This document shows positions 8,876-18,984 of a DNA stretch of 64,000 nucleotides, one piece after another; positions within the stretch are counted from its first letter, which is position 1, and every line of letters starts with the position of its first letter. The position numbers and the translations under genes are program-made. Under the pieces are notes generated by a model that saw only the letters and a program-made list of their open reading frames with translations, had not been told where the DNA came from and ran no database searches. This stretch comes from Phyllobacterium brassicacearum. GTDB lineage: Bacteria > Pseudomonadota > Alphaproteobacteria > Rhizobiales > Rhizobiaceae. Location: assembly GCF_003010955.1 (NCBI RefSeq), contig NZ_PGGO01000003.1, positions 62,001 to 126,000 on the forward strand. The letters run 5' to 3'.

Positions 8876-9686
8876 TCGCCGCCTTTGGACGCTTGGCGTC
8901 CAGTTGAACAACAGGTGCGAAGCCGGCCTGCTCGCCGATCAGGTGCGTCCAGGACAGGAGTTCCATCCGGCCGTCAAAATGCTCGACAATGGCCGTGCAG
9001 CTTTCGACCCAGTCACCGGTATTGATATATTCGATACCGTCGATGTGCTCGATCGTTGCGTGATGAATGTGACCGCAAATCACCCCGTCGGCGCCGATGC
9101 GTCGCGCTTCGTCCGAGACGACCGTCTGGAACGAGCCGATGAAATTCACGGCTTTCTTGACGCGAAATTTCGCCCAAGCAGAGAACGACCAGTAGCGCAA
9201 GCCGAGCATGCGCCGCACCTTGTTCATGATCGTGTTGATGGCGAGCGCTGCGTCATAGGCCCAGTCGCCGAGATAGGCGATATGGCGGGCATTGCGCACC
9301 ACGACATCGAACTGGTCACCATGGATGACGAGGAACTTCCTGCCGTCCGCCGTTTCGTGCATTGTGCGGTCCATCACCTCGATACCGCCGAAATGCGTTC
9401 CCTGGAAATCGCGCAGGAATTCGTCATGGTTGCCAGCTATATAGAGGATGCGGGCGCCCTTGCGGCTCTTGCGCAGCAGCTTCTGCACGATATCGTTGTG
9501 TTCCTGCGGCCAATGCCAGCTGCGGCGCAAGCGCCAGCCATCAACGATATCGCCGACGAGGTAGATCGTGTCCGCATCGTGATACTTCAGGAAATCCAGA
9601 AGAAAACTCGCCTTCGCGCCTTTCGAGCCGAGATGAACGTCGGACAGGAAAAGCGTGCGAAACTTACGGGTCTCGTTCTCGACCAT
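8865..9686 (-). CDS. LpxH-like metallophosphoesterase (UDP-2,3-diacylglucosamine diphosphatase family)
   Basis: 273 residues with the full calcineurin-type metal-binding set: LSDVHLGS, VGDIVDGW, AGNHDE, IHGDQFD and CGHIHHA. The family includes LpxH, which cleaves UDP-2,3-diacylglucosamine in lipid A synthesis, and uncharacterised relatives widespread in Hyphomicrobiales. It is longer than E. coli LpxH (240 aa). Many alphaproteobacteria use LpxI for that lipid A step, so this copy may act on another lipid phosphate. The direct overlap with a glycosyltransferase gene suggests joint action on a glycolipid; this is inference. Confidence 0.8.
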   Translation of the reverse strand: MVENETRKFRTLFLSDVHLGSKGAKASFLLDFLKYHDADTIYLVGDIVDGWRLRRSWHWPQEHNDIVQKLLRKSRKGARILYIAGNHDEFLRDFQGTHFGGIEVMDRTMHETADGRKFLVIHGDQFDVVVRNARHIAYLGDWAYDAALAINTIMNKVRRMLGLRYWSFSAWAKFRVKKAVNFIGSFQTVVSDEARRIGADGVICGHIHHATIEHIDGIEYINTGDWVESCTAIVEHFDGRMELLSWTHLIGEQAGFAPVVQLDAKRPKAANAA

Positions 9687-9904
9687 GGGGCTGATCTCCG
9701 TTCAGCGCTGACGCAACGGCGTCCGGTTGCGCTGACAGAAACCCGATTCATGTCACAATCATATGACGGTACCGAAATGTGGGGGTTCTTCGAAGATAAA
9801 CACTTGTAACAAAATAGACTTCATTTATGCCTCGGACTGCTGTTTAAGCGTGCTACAGCATTTGAATGTGACCGCCAGACCAAATTCCCCGGAGGACCTG
9901 TTCC

Positions 9905-12202
9905 ATGGCCAAGGACAACGTACCCAGCAGCTCTGACCTTGACGAAAGCGCGCTGTTTTATCACCGCTTTCCTCAGCCGGGTAAGCTGGAAATCCAGGCG
10001 ACGAAGACGCTGGGCAATCAGCGTGACCTCGCGCTTGCGTACTCCCCCGGGGTTGCCGCGCCATGCCTTGCGATTCACCGGGACCCGGCAACCGCGGCAG
10101 ATTACACGAGCCGCGCCAACCTTGTTGCTGTCGTCTCCAACGGCACTGCTGTCCTTGGCCTTGGCAACATTGGTCCGCTCGCTTCCAAGCCGGTGATGGA
10201 GGGGAAGGCCGTCCTGTTCAAGAAGTTCGCGAATATTGACGTGTTCGACATCGAGATCGATGCCAACGAAATCAACAGGATTGTCGATGTTGTCGCTGCC
10301 CTCGAACCGACATTCGGCGGCATCAATCTTGAAGACATCAAGGCGCCCGAATGTTTCGAGGTCGAGGAGCAACTCCGCGCCAAGATGAATATCCCGGTTT
10401 TCCACGACGATCAGCATGGTACGGCCATCATCGTGGCCGCTGCCATACTCAACGGGATGGAACTCGCCGGCAAAGACCTGTCCAAGGTAAAGATCGTCGC
10501 ATCCGGTGCCGGTGCAGCCGCCCTCGCCTGCCTCAATCTGCTGGTCAAGCTTGGCGCCGATCGGAAAAACATCTGGGTCTGCGACCTCGACGGAGTCGTC
10601 TATGAAGGCCGCAACACGCTGATGGACCGCTGGAAATCGGTCTATGCGCAGAAGACCGATGCGCGTGTGCTGGCCGACGTTATTGGCGATGCTGACGTTT
10701 TCCTTGGTTTGTCCGCGGCCGGCGTGTTGAAGCCGGAGCTTCTGAAGCAGATGGCTCCCAACCCGCTGATCATGGCCCTTGCCAATCCCAATCCGGAAAT
10801 CATGCCGGAAGACGCACGCGCGGCCCGAGCCGATGCGATGATATGCACCGGCCGGTCGGATTTCCCCAACCAGGTCAACAATGTTCTCTGCTTCCCCTAC
10901 ATCTTCCGCGGCGCGCTCGATTGCGGTGCGCGGGCGATCAATGAGGAAATGAAGATGGCGGCAGTCAAGGCGATTGCGGCGCTTGCCCGCGAGGAGCCAT
11001 CCGACGTCGCCGCGCGGGCTTACTCCGGCGAAACGCCGACGTTCGGGCCGAACTATCTCATCCCCTCGCCCTTCGATCCGCGCCTCATCCTGCGCATTGC
11101 GCCGGCAGTCGCAAAGGCTGCGATGGAAACCGGCGTCGCCGGGCGTCCAATCGAGGACTTCGACGCTTATCTCGACCGGCTGAATCGTTTCGTTTTCCGT
11201 TCCGGTCTGATCATGAAGCCGATCTTCACGGCGGCAAAATCCGCCGAGAAGAAGCGCGTCATCTATTCGGACGGTGAAGATGAGCGTGTGCTGCGCGCTG
11301 CCCAGGTGGTTCTGGAAGAAGGCATAGCCATCCCTACACTGATCGGGCGACCGCAGGTCATCGAGTCACGCCTGCAGCGCTATGGCCTGAAGATCAAGAT
11401 CGGCAAGGATTTCGATATCATCAACCCGGAGGACGATCCGCGTTACCGTGACTACGTCGACCTCTTGGTCAGCCTGACTGGACGGCGCGGCACAACACCG
11501 GAGGTCGCTCGTACCATGGTTCGCGCCAGCGGTACTGTCATTGCAGCGCTGGCCATCATGCGCGGCGAAGCCGATGCCATGATCTGCGGGCTGGAGGGGC
11601 GTTTCGAGCGGCACTTGCGCAATGTCGACCAGATTATCGGGAAGGCACAGGGCATTCGCAATTTCTCGGCATTGAGCCTGCTGATTTCGCAGCGTGGCGT
11701 GCTGTTCCTGACGGACACCTATGTCAACATCGATCCTACGGCGGAGGAAATCGCCGAAAAGACGGTTCTTGCCGCCAATGAGATCCGCCGTTTCGGTATC
11801 GAGCCGAAGGCGGCGTTGCTGTCGCATTCCAATTTTGGCTCTCGCGATTCCGAAAGTGCTACGAAAATGCGCACTGCATCCGAAATTCTGCGCACGAAGG
11901 CGCCTGAGCTTGATCAGGATGGTGAAATGCACGGCGATTCGGCGCTTTCGCAGGTGCTGCGCGACCGCGTGCTGCCCCATTCGCACCTGAGCGGCGAGGC
12001 CAATCTGCTGGTATTCCCAAATCTCGACGCTGCGAATATCACGCTCAATGTCGTCAAGTCGGTTACTGACGCCTTGCACGTTGGTCCGATCCTGCTCGGT
12101 GCTGCCAAGCCCGCCCATATCCTGACGCCGTCGGTAACATCGCGCGGCATCGTCAACATGACAGCACTGGCAGTGGTGGAGGCTTCACAGCGCGTTGATT
12201 GA
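9905..12202 (+). CDS. maeB: NADP-dependent malic enzyme with C-terminal phosphotransacetylase-like domain
   Basis: 765 residues, the normal length for the large malic enzymes. The N-terminal malic enzyme part (about 1-430) shows [11 protein letters not shown], the metal/substrate segment [12 protein letters not shown] and a nucleotide-binding [15 protein letters not shown]. The C-terminal part (about 440-765) resembles phosphate acetyltransferase, which in this family is usually regulatory rather than catalytic. The enzyme converts malate to pyruvate with CO2 and reduced cofactor. Rhizobia carry two such enzymes (Dme, NAD-preferring; Tme, NADP-preferring); which one this is cannot be told here. 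The start is set by GGAGG upstream (about 9891-9895). Confidence 0.92.
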   Translation: MAKDNVPSSSDLDESALFYHRFPQPGKLEIQATKTLGNQRDLALAYSPGVAAPCLAIHRDPATAADYTSRANLVAVVSNGTAVLGLGNIGPLASKPVMEGKAVLFKKFANIDVFDIEIDANEINRIVDVVAALEPTFGGINLEDIKAPECFEVEEQLRAKMNIPVFHDDQHGTAIIVAAAILNGMELAGKDLSKVKIVASGAGAAALACLNLLVKLGADRKNIWVCDLDGVVYEGRNTLMDRWKSVYAQKTDARVLADVIGDADVFLGLSAAGVLKPELLKQMAPNPLIMALANPNPEIMPEDARAARADAMICTGRSDFPNQVNNVLCFPYIFRGALDCGARAINEEMKMAAVKAIAALAREEPSDVAARAYSGETPTFGPNYLIPSPFDPRLILRIAPAVAKAAMETGVAGRPIEDFDAYLDRLNRFVFRSGLIMKPIFTAAKSAEKKRVIYSDGEDERVLRAAQVVLEEGIAIPTLIGRPQVIESRLQRYGLKIKIGKDFDIINPEDDPRYRDYVDLLVSLTGRRGTTPEVARTMVRASGTVIAALAIMRGEADAMICGLEGRFERHLRNVDQIIGKAQGIRNFSALSLLISQRGVLFLTDTYVNIDPTAEEIAEKTVLAANEIRRFGIEPKAALLSHSNFGSRDSESATKMRTASEILRTKAPELDQDGEMHGDSALSQVLRDRVLPHSHLSGEANLLVFPNLDAANITLNVVKSVTDALHVGPILLGAAKPAHILTPSVTSRGIVNMTALAVVEASQRVD

Positions 12203-12292
12203 CGTCCGACTGTCTCATTGCTGCCGCATGATTGTGGATGTTTCATGCATATTCATTGTTCCTGGATACGCATGACAAACCGAGGCGGCGGC

Positions 12293-13297
12293 ATGTACCG
12301 GAAATTGCAAATCACTCTCGTGGCCATCGGCGCCATGATGGCGACCACGCAGCTGTCGTTTTCCAATTCAGATATTTGTGCGCGCATGCAGGAGCGGCTC
12401 GACACGCTCAACAGCCATGCTGACCCCGAAGATCCTGAATTCGCGCTGCGTCGCGACCGGGTTGAGGCGGCACTTGACGCCAATAATTGCCCGGTGACGG
12501 ATCAGCCGCAAAGTGAGGCGCCCCAATACGACGTGCCACTTTATGAACAGCCACAGCGCGACTACCCCCTGCATGAAGAGCCGCAGCGCGAGGCAGCACA
12601 ACCGCAGCCCTATGAGATATTGGGAAGCGAGCCCGAGTCGATCGAGCCCGAAATGAGCACCGCGCCGTTCTATGGCGGCCGCTACCAGACACTTTGTGTC
12701 CGCGCATGCGATGGCTACTATTTCCCGATCTCCTATGAAACTGGCGCCGAGAATTTCGCGCGCGATCAGACGCAGTGCCAAGCCCAATGCCCCGGCGCGA
12801 AGCTCTACTATCAACCCACTGACACACCGAACCCTGAAACGATGATTTCGCTCCGGGGTGACGTCTACAAGAATATGCCGAACGCTTTCAAATTCAGGGC
12901 TGTTGGCGCCACGGCGACACCGCAGTGCACCTGCCAGAAGACTGCCGGCAATTTCCAAACGTTGGGAAACCCAAGGAAAGTGGCGGTGGAACCAGTCAAG
13001 CCCGCTCCTGCCCCCCAACCGCCCCAACCCAAGCCTGTAGAAGCGAAGGCAGAGCCGGCCAAACCGATCGACACCAAATCGGAGACGTCCACGGCTGTTG
13101 TTGAGCCCGTTGCAAAGCCATCTTCAATCATTCAGCTGGGCGAGCCGGCGACGGCAAAAATAGAGAAGCCCAAACCCCTGACCGAAGACAAGCCGCTCGA
13201 TCCCAACCGCAAGGTCAGGGTTGTCGGGCCAACGTTCCTTCCCGACCAAGCAGGGGCAACAAGTCCGCAAGCTCCGGACCAGAAGTCAGCCCAGTAA
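12293..13297 (+). CDS. DUF2865 family secreted protein
   Basis: 334 residues from ATG at 12293 (GAGG eight bases upstream). A signal peptide is predicted ([20 protein letters not shown]). A Gln/Pro-rich spacer at about 65-115 carries loose repeats of the form [18 protein letters not shown] conserved cysteine-containing block follows ([18 protein letters not shown], then [12 protein letters not shown] and CTCQ), which matches the DUF2865 pattern of Hyphomicrobiales. The C-terminal 90 residues are Pro/Lys/Glu rich. The function is unknown; a periplasmic or envelope location is likely. The 3' end overlaps the convergent gltX gene by 83 bases. Confidence 0.78.
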   Translation: MYRKLQITLVAIGAMMATTQLSFSNSDICARMQERLDTLNSHADPEDPEFALRRDRVEAALDANNCPVTDQPQSEAPQYDVPLYEQPQRDYPLHEEPQREAAQPQPYEILGSEPESIEPEMSTAPFYGGRYQTLCVRACDGYYFPISYETGAENFARDQTQCQAQCPGAKLYYQPTDTPNPETMISLRGDVYKNMPNAFKFRAVGATATPQCTCQKTAGNFQTLGNPRKVAVEPVKPAPAPQPPQPKPVEAKAEPAKPIDTKSETSTAVVEPVAKPSSIIQLGEPATAKIEKPKPLTEDKPLDPNRKVRVVGPTFLPDQAGATSPQAPDQKSAQ

Positions 13298-14588
13298 GGG
13301 CGATGCGCAACGGCATGAAGAGCGGCTTGCCCTTGCGTCCGCTCTCGGCTTTCACGGCGTCGGTCCACTGTTTCCAGGTATCGCGACTCCAAGGCTCTGG
13401 GGGGAGCAGATCGAAGGCGGCGCGCACGAAATCGCGGTCCTCTTCGACAAGCTGTTCGTCTGACGCCGGACCATTTTTGACGATATTCCACCAGATCACG
13501 GCATCCGAAACGCGTGAAAGATTGCCGCGTACCGCGAGCCAGAGTTCTTCGGTACGGTCACCCTCGATACCAAGAGCTGCAAGGCGGTCCCTTGCCTGAG
13601 CATAGGGCATCGCGTGGATAAGGGCGCGATTGAGCGCATCGAGATCGGCAGGATCGAATTTCGAGGCGGATTTCGACGTTGCGGCCGGGTCGAAGATTTC
13701 AGCGAGCGAGCCCATGTCGGGCACCGCGACCACGCTCTCCGAGGTCCCAATCAACACTGCAAGGCTGGCAACGGCCATCGGCTCATAGCCATCACGGCGA
13801 AGACTGCCGATCGAGAGTGCGCCGGTGCGCTTGGAAATTCCTTCGCCTGACGCAGTTGTCAGAAGGTTGATATGGCCGAGCTCGGGAACCTTTGCACCAA
13901 GAGCCTCGATGATCGAAATCTGGACGCCACTATTGGTGATGTGGTCGTTGCCGCGGATGATATGGGTGATCCCCATGTCGATGTCGTCGACAACCGATGT
14001 GAACGTGTAGAGATAGGTGCCGTCTTCACGCACCAGCACCGGATCGGACAGAGAGGCGAGATCGACCGTTTCCCTGCCGTGCACGAGATCGTCCCAATGA
14101 ACTTCAGTTCTGGCCACCGAAAACGGGTCTTCCTTGAAGTTCGGCAGGAGGAAACGCCAATGGGGGCGCCGGCCCTCCGCTTCCAGCTTGGCTCGATCGG
14201 CATCGGTCAGCTTCAGCGCGTCGCGGCCGTAGATGGGCGGGAGGCGGCGAGCAAGGCGCAACTTGCGCTTGCGCTCCAGTTCCTCGGCCGTTTCGTAGCA
14301 AGGATAAAGGACACCCGCCGCCTTCAGCGTTTCAGCTGCGGCGTCATAGATTGGAATCCGCTTCGACTGATGCTCAATCCGCACGGGATCGATGCCCAGC
14401 CATTCGAGATCCGCAATCGTCGCTTCGGCATATTCGGCCTTGGATCGGGCTGTATCAGTATCGTCGAAACGCAGGATGAATTGCCCGTTGTTCTTCAGCG
14501 CAAACAGCCAGTTGAACAAGGCAATTCGCGTGTTGCCAATATGGATATAGCCGGTCGGAGACGGTGCAAAACGGACGATGATGGTCAT
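13215..14588 (-). CDS. gltX: Glutamyl-tRNA synthetase (second-type GltX)
   Basis: 457 residues of class I glutamyl-tRNA synthetase. The HIGH-type signature is in [15 protein letters not shown] and the KMSKS-type loop appears as [10 protein letters not shown]. The enzyme charges tRNA-Glu; alphaproteobacteria often carry two GltX paralogues, one of which may charge tRNA-Gln for the GatCAB route. The GISKRTG loop and the [17 protein letters not shown] segment that follows resemble the shorter of the two rhizobial paralogues. No zinc-type CxC cluster is obvious. Its last 27 codons overlap the convergent DUF2865 gene, which is unusual for an essential-type gene. Confidence 0.92.
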   Translation of the reverse strand: MTIIVRFAPSPTGYIHIGNTRIALFNWLFALKNNGQFILRFDDTDTARSKAEYAEATIADLEWLGIDPVRIEHQSKRIPIYDAAAETLKAAGVLYPCYETAEELERKRKLRLARRLPPIYGRDALKLTDADRAKLEAEGRRPHWRFLLPNFKEDPFSVARTEVHWDDLVHGRETVDLASLSDPVLVREDGTYLYTFTSVVDDIDMGITHIIRGNDHITNSGVQISIIEALGAKVPELGHINLLTTASGEGISKRTGALSIGSLRRDGYEPMAVASLAVLIGTSESVVAVPDMGSLAEIFDPAATSKSASKFDPADLDALNRALIHAMPYAQARDRLAALGIEGDRTEELWLAVRGNLSRVSDAVIWWNIVKNGPASDEQLVEEDRDFVRAAFDLLPPEPWSRDTWKQWTDAVKAESGRKGKPLFMPLRIALTGLTSGPELADLLPLLGREGTLARQP

Positions 14589-14621
14589 GCTTGCGGCATA
14601 TCGGATGCAGCTACAATTGGC

Positions 14622-14653
14622 AATATGGGCCGCGCTCGCACGCGGCCCATATT
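14622..14653 (-). terminator. Strong hairpin directly after the ABC exporter stop codon
   Basis: A perfect 13-bp stem (14622-14634 with 14641-14653, arm AATATGGGCCGCG) with a 6-base loop begins one base after the stop of the ABC transporter gene. The run of T residues is poor, so it may act as an RNA 3'-end stabiliser or a weak terminator rather than a classical one. It lies just before the gltX start region on the other side only by adjacency; gltX is transcribed away from it. Confidence 0.6.
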
Positions 14654-14654
14654 C

Positions 14655-16469
14655 TTAGTCGTCGTTGAGGACGAGCCCCTTGGTCAGTTCGAGTGCCTGG
14701 CGCTCGAACAGGCTCCGGTAGATGCCGCCATTGAGCCTGATCAGGGCCTCGTGGTTGCCCTCCTCGGCGATGCGGCCATGGTCGAAGACCAGCAGCCGGT
14801 CGAGGGCGCGCACCGTGGACAGGCGGTGAGCAATCACCAGCGTCGTCCGCCCCAGCATCAGCCGTTCCATTGCCTGCTGGATCAGCACTTCCGATTCTGA
14901 ATCAAGGCTGGATGTTGCCTCGTCCAGAATAAGGATGGGTGCATCCGCCAGAAAGGCTCTGGCAATGGCCACCCTTTGGCGTTCACCACCGGATAGCTTG
15001 ACACCGCGCTCACCGACCAGCGTGCCGTAGCCCTTCGGCAATGCCGAAATGAAGTCGTGCGCGCTGGCCTGCTTGGCCGCCTCCTCGATCTCCTCTTGCG
15101 TCGCACCCGGTCGACCATAGGCGATGTTTTCCGCCAAGGACCGGTGGAACAGGATTGGCTCCTGCTGCACGATGGCAATCTGCTGGCGCAGGGACGCCTG
15201 CCGGACGCTGGCGATATCCTGACCATCGATCAGAATCTGGCCGGCCTTCAGGTCATGCAGACGCTGGATCAGCTTGACGAAGGTCGTCTTGCCCGAGCCC
15301 GAATGCCCCACCAACCCCACGCGCTCGCCCGCCCGGATCGTCACCGAGAAACGATCGTAGAGTGGCAGACGATGTGCACCATAGAGGAAGGTCACATTGT
15401 CGAACTCGATCTTGCCATTGGTGATCCGGATCGGCTTTGCGCCCGGCTGGTCTTCAATGCCTAGCGGCTGGCCCTGGATGTCAACCAGTTCCTCCATGTC
15501 ATTGACCGACCTCTGCAAATTGCGGATGTGCATTCCGACTTCCCGCAAATAGCCCTGCAGAATGAAGAAGGAAGTGAGCACGAAGGTGATATCACCTGCA
15601 CTCGCCTGTCCCTTCGACCACAGGATCAACGCAAAGCCGATCACCGCCGCCCTGAGCACGAGCAGCATCGCCCCTTGAGTCGTGCCGTTGCGCGTGCCGC
15701 GAACCCACGTGCGGGCCGTCCGGTCCTGCCATTTCATCAGGACCTTGGCAAGGCGTGCATCTTCCCGGCTTTCCGCTCCGAAACCCTTGACCACCATGTT
15801 GCAGCTGACGGCATCGGCGAGCGCGCCGCCAAGCTTGGTATCCCAACGATTCGCAAGACTTGCCATCGGTGCGACGTAGCCGAGCGACATCATCACGGTG
15901 ACCGTAACAAAGGTCAGCGATCCAATGCCGATGATCACACCCATCAGCGGCCAATACCAGGCCATCAGCGCAGTCGATCCGACCAGCATGACAATGGACG
16001 GGAACAGTGCCAACAACAACGTGTCGTTCAACAGGTCGAGCGCCCACATGCCTCGGGTCACCTTGCGCACCGTCGAGCCGGCAAAGCTGTTGGCATGCCA
16101 GTCGGTCGAGAACCGCTGAATCCGGTAAAATGCGCCCGAGGCAATGTCCGACATCATGATCAATGTCAGTTTGACCACGGCCAGGAACTCTATGTGCCGC
16201 AGGATGATCGTACCCAGCGATAGTCCGAGCAGCGTCGAGAAAGCAGCAATCGCCGCATTCCAGACGACAGCCTCAGTCGGATGGCCATTGACGACCGCGT
16301 CAACCAAGCGGCCCGAATAGAGCGGCGTCATCACGTCTGCCAGTGTCGAGAGCAACACTGCAACAAGAATGACGGCCAGACGCACCGGCTGTTTTTGCCA
16401 GTGTTTCCAAGTGAATCCAAGAACGCTGCGGAATGCACCACCGCGCAGGTCGAATCGAAAAATAGTCAT
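14655..16469 (-). CDS. ABC exporter, fused permease and ATPase
   Basis: 604 residues from ATG at 16469. The N-terminal part (about 30-310) is an exporter-type membrane domain with six helices. The ATPase domain has Walker A GHSGSGKTT, signature [15 protein letters not shown] and Walker B ILILDEATSSLDS. Such half-transporters work as dimers and export lipids, peptides or drugs; no substrate can be named. A longer frame begins with TTG at 16520, but the ATG is more likely. Upstream, about 140-160 bases away, lies a dyad (16608-16629) that could be an operator. The gene stands alone between nadE and gltX. Confidence 0.85.
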   Translation of the reverse strand: MTIFRFDLRGGAFRSVLGFTWKHWQKQPVRLAVILVAVLLSTLADVMTPLYSGRLVDAVVNGHPTEAVVWNAAIAAFSTLLGLSLGTIILRHIEFLAVVKLTLIMMSDIASGAFYRIQRFSTDWHANSFAGSTVRKVTRGMWALDLLNDTLLLALFPSIVMLVGSTALMAWYWPLMGVIIGIGSLTFVTVTVMMSLGYVAPMASLANRWDTKLGGALADAVSCNMVVKGFGAESREDARLAKVLMKWQDRTARTWVRGTRNGTTQGAMLLVLRAAVIGFALILWSKGQASAGDITFVLTSFFILQGYLREVGMHIRNLQRSVNDMEELVDIQGQPLGIEDQPGAKPIRITNGKIEFDNVTFLYGAHRLPLYDRFSVTIRAGERVGLVGHSGSGKTTFVKLIQRLHDLKAGQILIDGQDIASVRQASLRQQIAIVQQEPILFHRSLAENIAYGRPGATQEEIEEAAKQASAHDFISALPKGYGTLVGERGVKLSGGERQRVAIARAFLADAPILILDEATSSLDSESEVLIQQAMERLMLGRTTLVIAHRLSTVRALDRLLVFDHGRIAEEGNHEALIRLNGGIYRSLFERQALELTKGLVLNDD

Positions 16470-16835
16470 GATGATGTCCGGCGCCAAAATCACACCGGCC
16501 TCAATGGGAATTTCAGACAAGAGTGCCGTGAAAAAGCTTGGTATCAGTACGGCATGGTTGATTTGGCGACTCGCCTGAAAACAGGAAAGGCCAATGTCGG
16601 CGATGAGTTACCTTGACTTGTGAAGGTAATCAAAGAGCCAATGGGCTCTTCGTCATCACGTGTCAGGAACGAGCGCCGCCCCGTGGGGACATGGTGAAAG
16701 CTGCCATTCGAAAACCTCCCGGTCTTCATTGCCGGACTTGCGCTTATAAGTGAATCGTTCGCAGACGCCAAGCGGCTGTTTTTGAGCAGGCGCTTTTCAA
16801 ATATTGGTGCGGCCAGATTGCAACAGTACGTTGTC
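16470..16835. other. Intergenic stretch between the ABC exporter and nadE
   Basis: 366 bases with no convincing gene. It is downstream of nadE and upstream of the ABC exporter, both on the minus strand, so it should hold the nadE 3' end and the exporter promoter. Two dyads are visible: 16608-16629 (see separate entry) and a hairpin at 16633-16650 (AAGAGCC, loop AATG, GGCTCTT), which may be a weak nadE terminator because TTTGATT follows on the minus strand. Confidence 0.5.
16608..16629. promoter_or_regulatory. Possible operator dyad upstream of the ABC exporter
   Basis: TTACCTT (16608-16614) and AAGGTAA (16623-16629) form a perfect 7-bp inverted repeat with an 8-base spacer. This is the form of a dimeric regulator site, for example of HxlR- or MerR-type proteins. 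It lies 139-160 bases upstream of the ABC exporter start. No regulator gene is adjacent, so the binding protein is unknown. Confidence 0.35.
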
Positions 16836-18509
16836 TCAGCCTCGATCGCGAAACCGGTTCGTGATCGGATAGCGGCGATCACGGCCGAAATTCTTCTTCG
16901 TCACCTTCACACCCGGCGCGGACTGCCGGCGCTTGTATTCGGCGATGTAGAGCAAGTGCTCGATACGTTCTACGGTCGTGCGGTCGTGACCGCGCTCGAC
17001 AATTTCATCGACACCCATCTCATGCTCGACAAGACATTCGAGGATGTCGTCGAGTACCGGATAGGGCGGTAGAGAATCCTGGTCGGTCTGATTTTCGCGC
17101 AGCTCGGCCGAGGGAGCTTTCGTGATGATGTTTACAGGGATCACCTCGCCCGAGGGACCGAGGCCACCGGCGGGTACATTGCCGTTGCGCCATTCGGACA
17201 TGGCATAGACCTGCATCTTGTAGAGGTCCTTGATGGGATTATAGCCGCCGTTCATGTCGCCGTAGAGCGTGGCGTAGCCGACCGACATTTCCGACTTGTT
17301 GCCGGTTGTCACGACCATGGAACCGAACTTGTTCGAAATCGCCATGAGGATCGTGCCGCGCGCGCGGCTCTGCAGGTTTTCTTCAGTGATACCTTCCTTG
17401 GTGCCCTCGAATGTCGGACCAAGCGCCTTGAGGAATCCCTGAACTGGCTCGAAGATCGGCACGATATCGTAGCGGCAGCCAAGCATGCGGGCGCAGTCCT
17501 CGGCGTCCTTCAGCGAGTCCTTCGACGTATACGTATAGGGCATCATGACTGCACGCAGGCGTTCTTCGCCCAGTGCATCTACCGCAAGCGCCGCACAGAT
17601 CGCCGAGTCGATGCCGCCGGAAAGGCCGAGCACGACATCCTTGAACCCATTCTTGTTGACGTAATCGCGCAGACCCAGCATGCAGGCGCGATAATTCGCT
17701 TCCTCGCCCTCGGGAATCCTCGACATCGGGCCTTCGCTGCAGACCCAGCCGTTGGGTCCGCGCCGCCATGTGGTGACGATCAGTTGCTCTTCAAACTGCG
17801 ACATCTGGAACGCGAGATTCTTGTCAACATTGAAGGCAAAGGAAGCGCCGTCGAAGATCAAATCATCCTGTCCGCCGAGCTGATTGGCAAAAACAAGCGG
17901 CAGTCCCGTCTCTATGACCTGGCGCAGCGCCACCTGGTAGCGGACATCGACCTTGCCACGGTAGTAAGGCGAGCCATTTGGCACGCAAAAGATTTCCGCG
18001 CCGCTTTCAGCCAGCGTTTCGCAGACGTCGTGATCGCCCCAGATATCCTCGCAGATTGGAATACCGATACGCACGCCACGGAAATTGACCGGGCCGGGCA
18101 TGGGACCAGGCTGAAAGACGCGCTTTTCGTCAAACTCGCCATAATTTGGTAGATCGACCTTGAAGCGCTCGGCAATCACCTTGCCGCCATCAAGCACCAT
18201 GACCGAATTGTGCAGTCCCGTCTCACGCTTTAGCGGTGTACCCATGATGACGCCCGGACCGCCGTCGGCTGTGTCCAAAGCAAAATCCTGAACAGCTTTC
18301 TCGCAAGCTTCGATAAAAGCACGTTTCAACACCAGATCTTCGGGCGGGTAGCCCGAAATGAAAAGCTCCGTATAAAGGATCAGATCGGCGCCTTGTCGCG
18401 CAGCATCAGCGCGTGCTTCGCGTGCTTTCGCCAGATTGCCTTTGATATCACCCAGCACCGGATTGAGCTGAGCGATGGCGATACGAAGGATGTCGGGATT
18501 TTTGCTCAT
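16836..18509 (-). CDS. nadE: Glutamine-dependent NAD+ synthetase
   Basis: 557 residues with two domains. The N-terminal nitrilase-type amidase (about 5-270) carries the catalytic triad regions: glutamate in YTELFISGYPPEDL, lysine in RFKVDLPNYGEF and cysteine in GIPICEDIWG. The C-terminal NAD synthetase domain has the ATP-binding loop LGLSGGIDSAI. The enzyme makes NAD+ from nicotinic acid adenine dinucleotide with ammonia from glutamine. The length fits the family. The gene appears to be transcribed alone; dgkA starts a separate reading frame 54 bases upstream on the same strand. Confidence 0.95.
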   Translation of the reverse strand: MSKNPDILRIAIAQLNPVLGDIKGNLAKAREARADAARQGADLILYTELFISGYPPEDLVLKRAFIEACEKAVQDFALDTADGGPGVIMGTPLKRETGLHNSVMVLDGGKVIAERFKVDLPNYGEFDEKRVFQPGPMPGPVNFRGVRIGIPICEDIWGDHDVCETLAESGAEIFCVPNGSPYYRGKVDVRYQVALRQVIETGLPLVFANQLGGQDDLIFDGASFAFNVDKNLAFQMSQFEEQLIVTTWRRGPNGWVCSEGPMSRIPEGEEANYRACMLGLRDYVNKNGFKDVVLGLSGGIDSAICAALAVDALGEERLRAVMMPYTYTSKDSLKDAEDCARMLGCRYDIVPIFEPVQGFLKALGPTFEGTKEGITEENLQSRARGTILMAISNKFGSMVVTTGNKSEMSVGYATLYGDMNGGYNPIKDLYKMQVYAMSEWRNGNVPAGGLGPSGEVIPVNIITKAPSAELRENQTDQDSLPPYPVLDDILECLVEHEMGVDEIVERGHDRTTVERIEHLLYIAEYKRRQSAPGVKVTKKNFGRDRRYPITNRFRDRG

Positions 18510-18562
18510 GTTGAGTATTTAGCATTTCGTTGTTTGATAGACAATGCGCAGCGTAACATGCA

Positions 18563-18913
18563 TCACGAAAAAACCACGGTCCAGACCGTGTAGAACCAGA
18601 CCGTTGCGACCAGGATGATGGAGATCAGAACCGCCAGTGATCCACAATCCTTGGCGATCTGGATTTCGCGATGAAAGTCCAGCGATACCGCATCGCAAGC
18701 GGCCTCGATACCTGTATTGAGCACCTCGATCATGATGAGAAACAATACCGAACCAGTTAGCAGGAGGAACGATAGGACGGTTGGCGCAACGACAGCCGCC
18801 AAGGGGATCGAAAGCAAGAAAAGGATGAGTTCCTGTTGGACTGCTTTTTCATGCTTCGCCAAGTGTCTCAGCGCCCGCATGGAATTGATGAATGCCAGTA
18901 CCAGCCGTTGCAT
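18563..18913 (-). CDS. dgkA: Diacylglycerol kinase, prokaryotic type
   Basis: 116 residues, the family's usual length, with three membrane helices and the signature EVLNTGIEAACDAVSL followed by KDCGSLAVL. DgkA phosphorylates diacylglycerol to phosphatidate at the inner membrane, recycling lipid released by head-group transfer to glucans or lipopolysaccharide. It lies upstream of nadE on the same strand. Its own 5' region borders the palindromic element at 18985-19256, so its promoter must lie between about 18914 and 18984 or inside that element. Confidence 0.93.
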   Translation of the reverse strand: MQRLVLAFINSMRALRHLAKHEKAVQQELILFLLSIPLAAVVAPTVLSFLLLTGSVLFLIMIEVLNTGIEAACDAVSLDFHREIQIAKDCGSLAVLISIILVATVWFYTVWTVVFS

Positions 18914-18984
18914 ACCCCGCCCCTATGATTTCCGTGAGGGCAGCTTTAAGTCCAGATTGGCGCGCGTCAATAGTTTGAACGATT

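Noticed and set aside
8736-9809. Long plus-strand open frame across the glycosyltransferase and phosphoesterase genes.
   Set aside because: It lies opposite two genes with complete catalytic motifs and has no recognisable motif.
16544-16882. Open frame of 112 codons on the minus strand between nadE and the ABC exporter.
   Set aside because: It overlaps the nadE 3' end, has no family resemblance and carries dyads that look regulatory.
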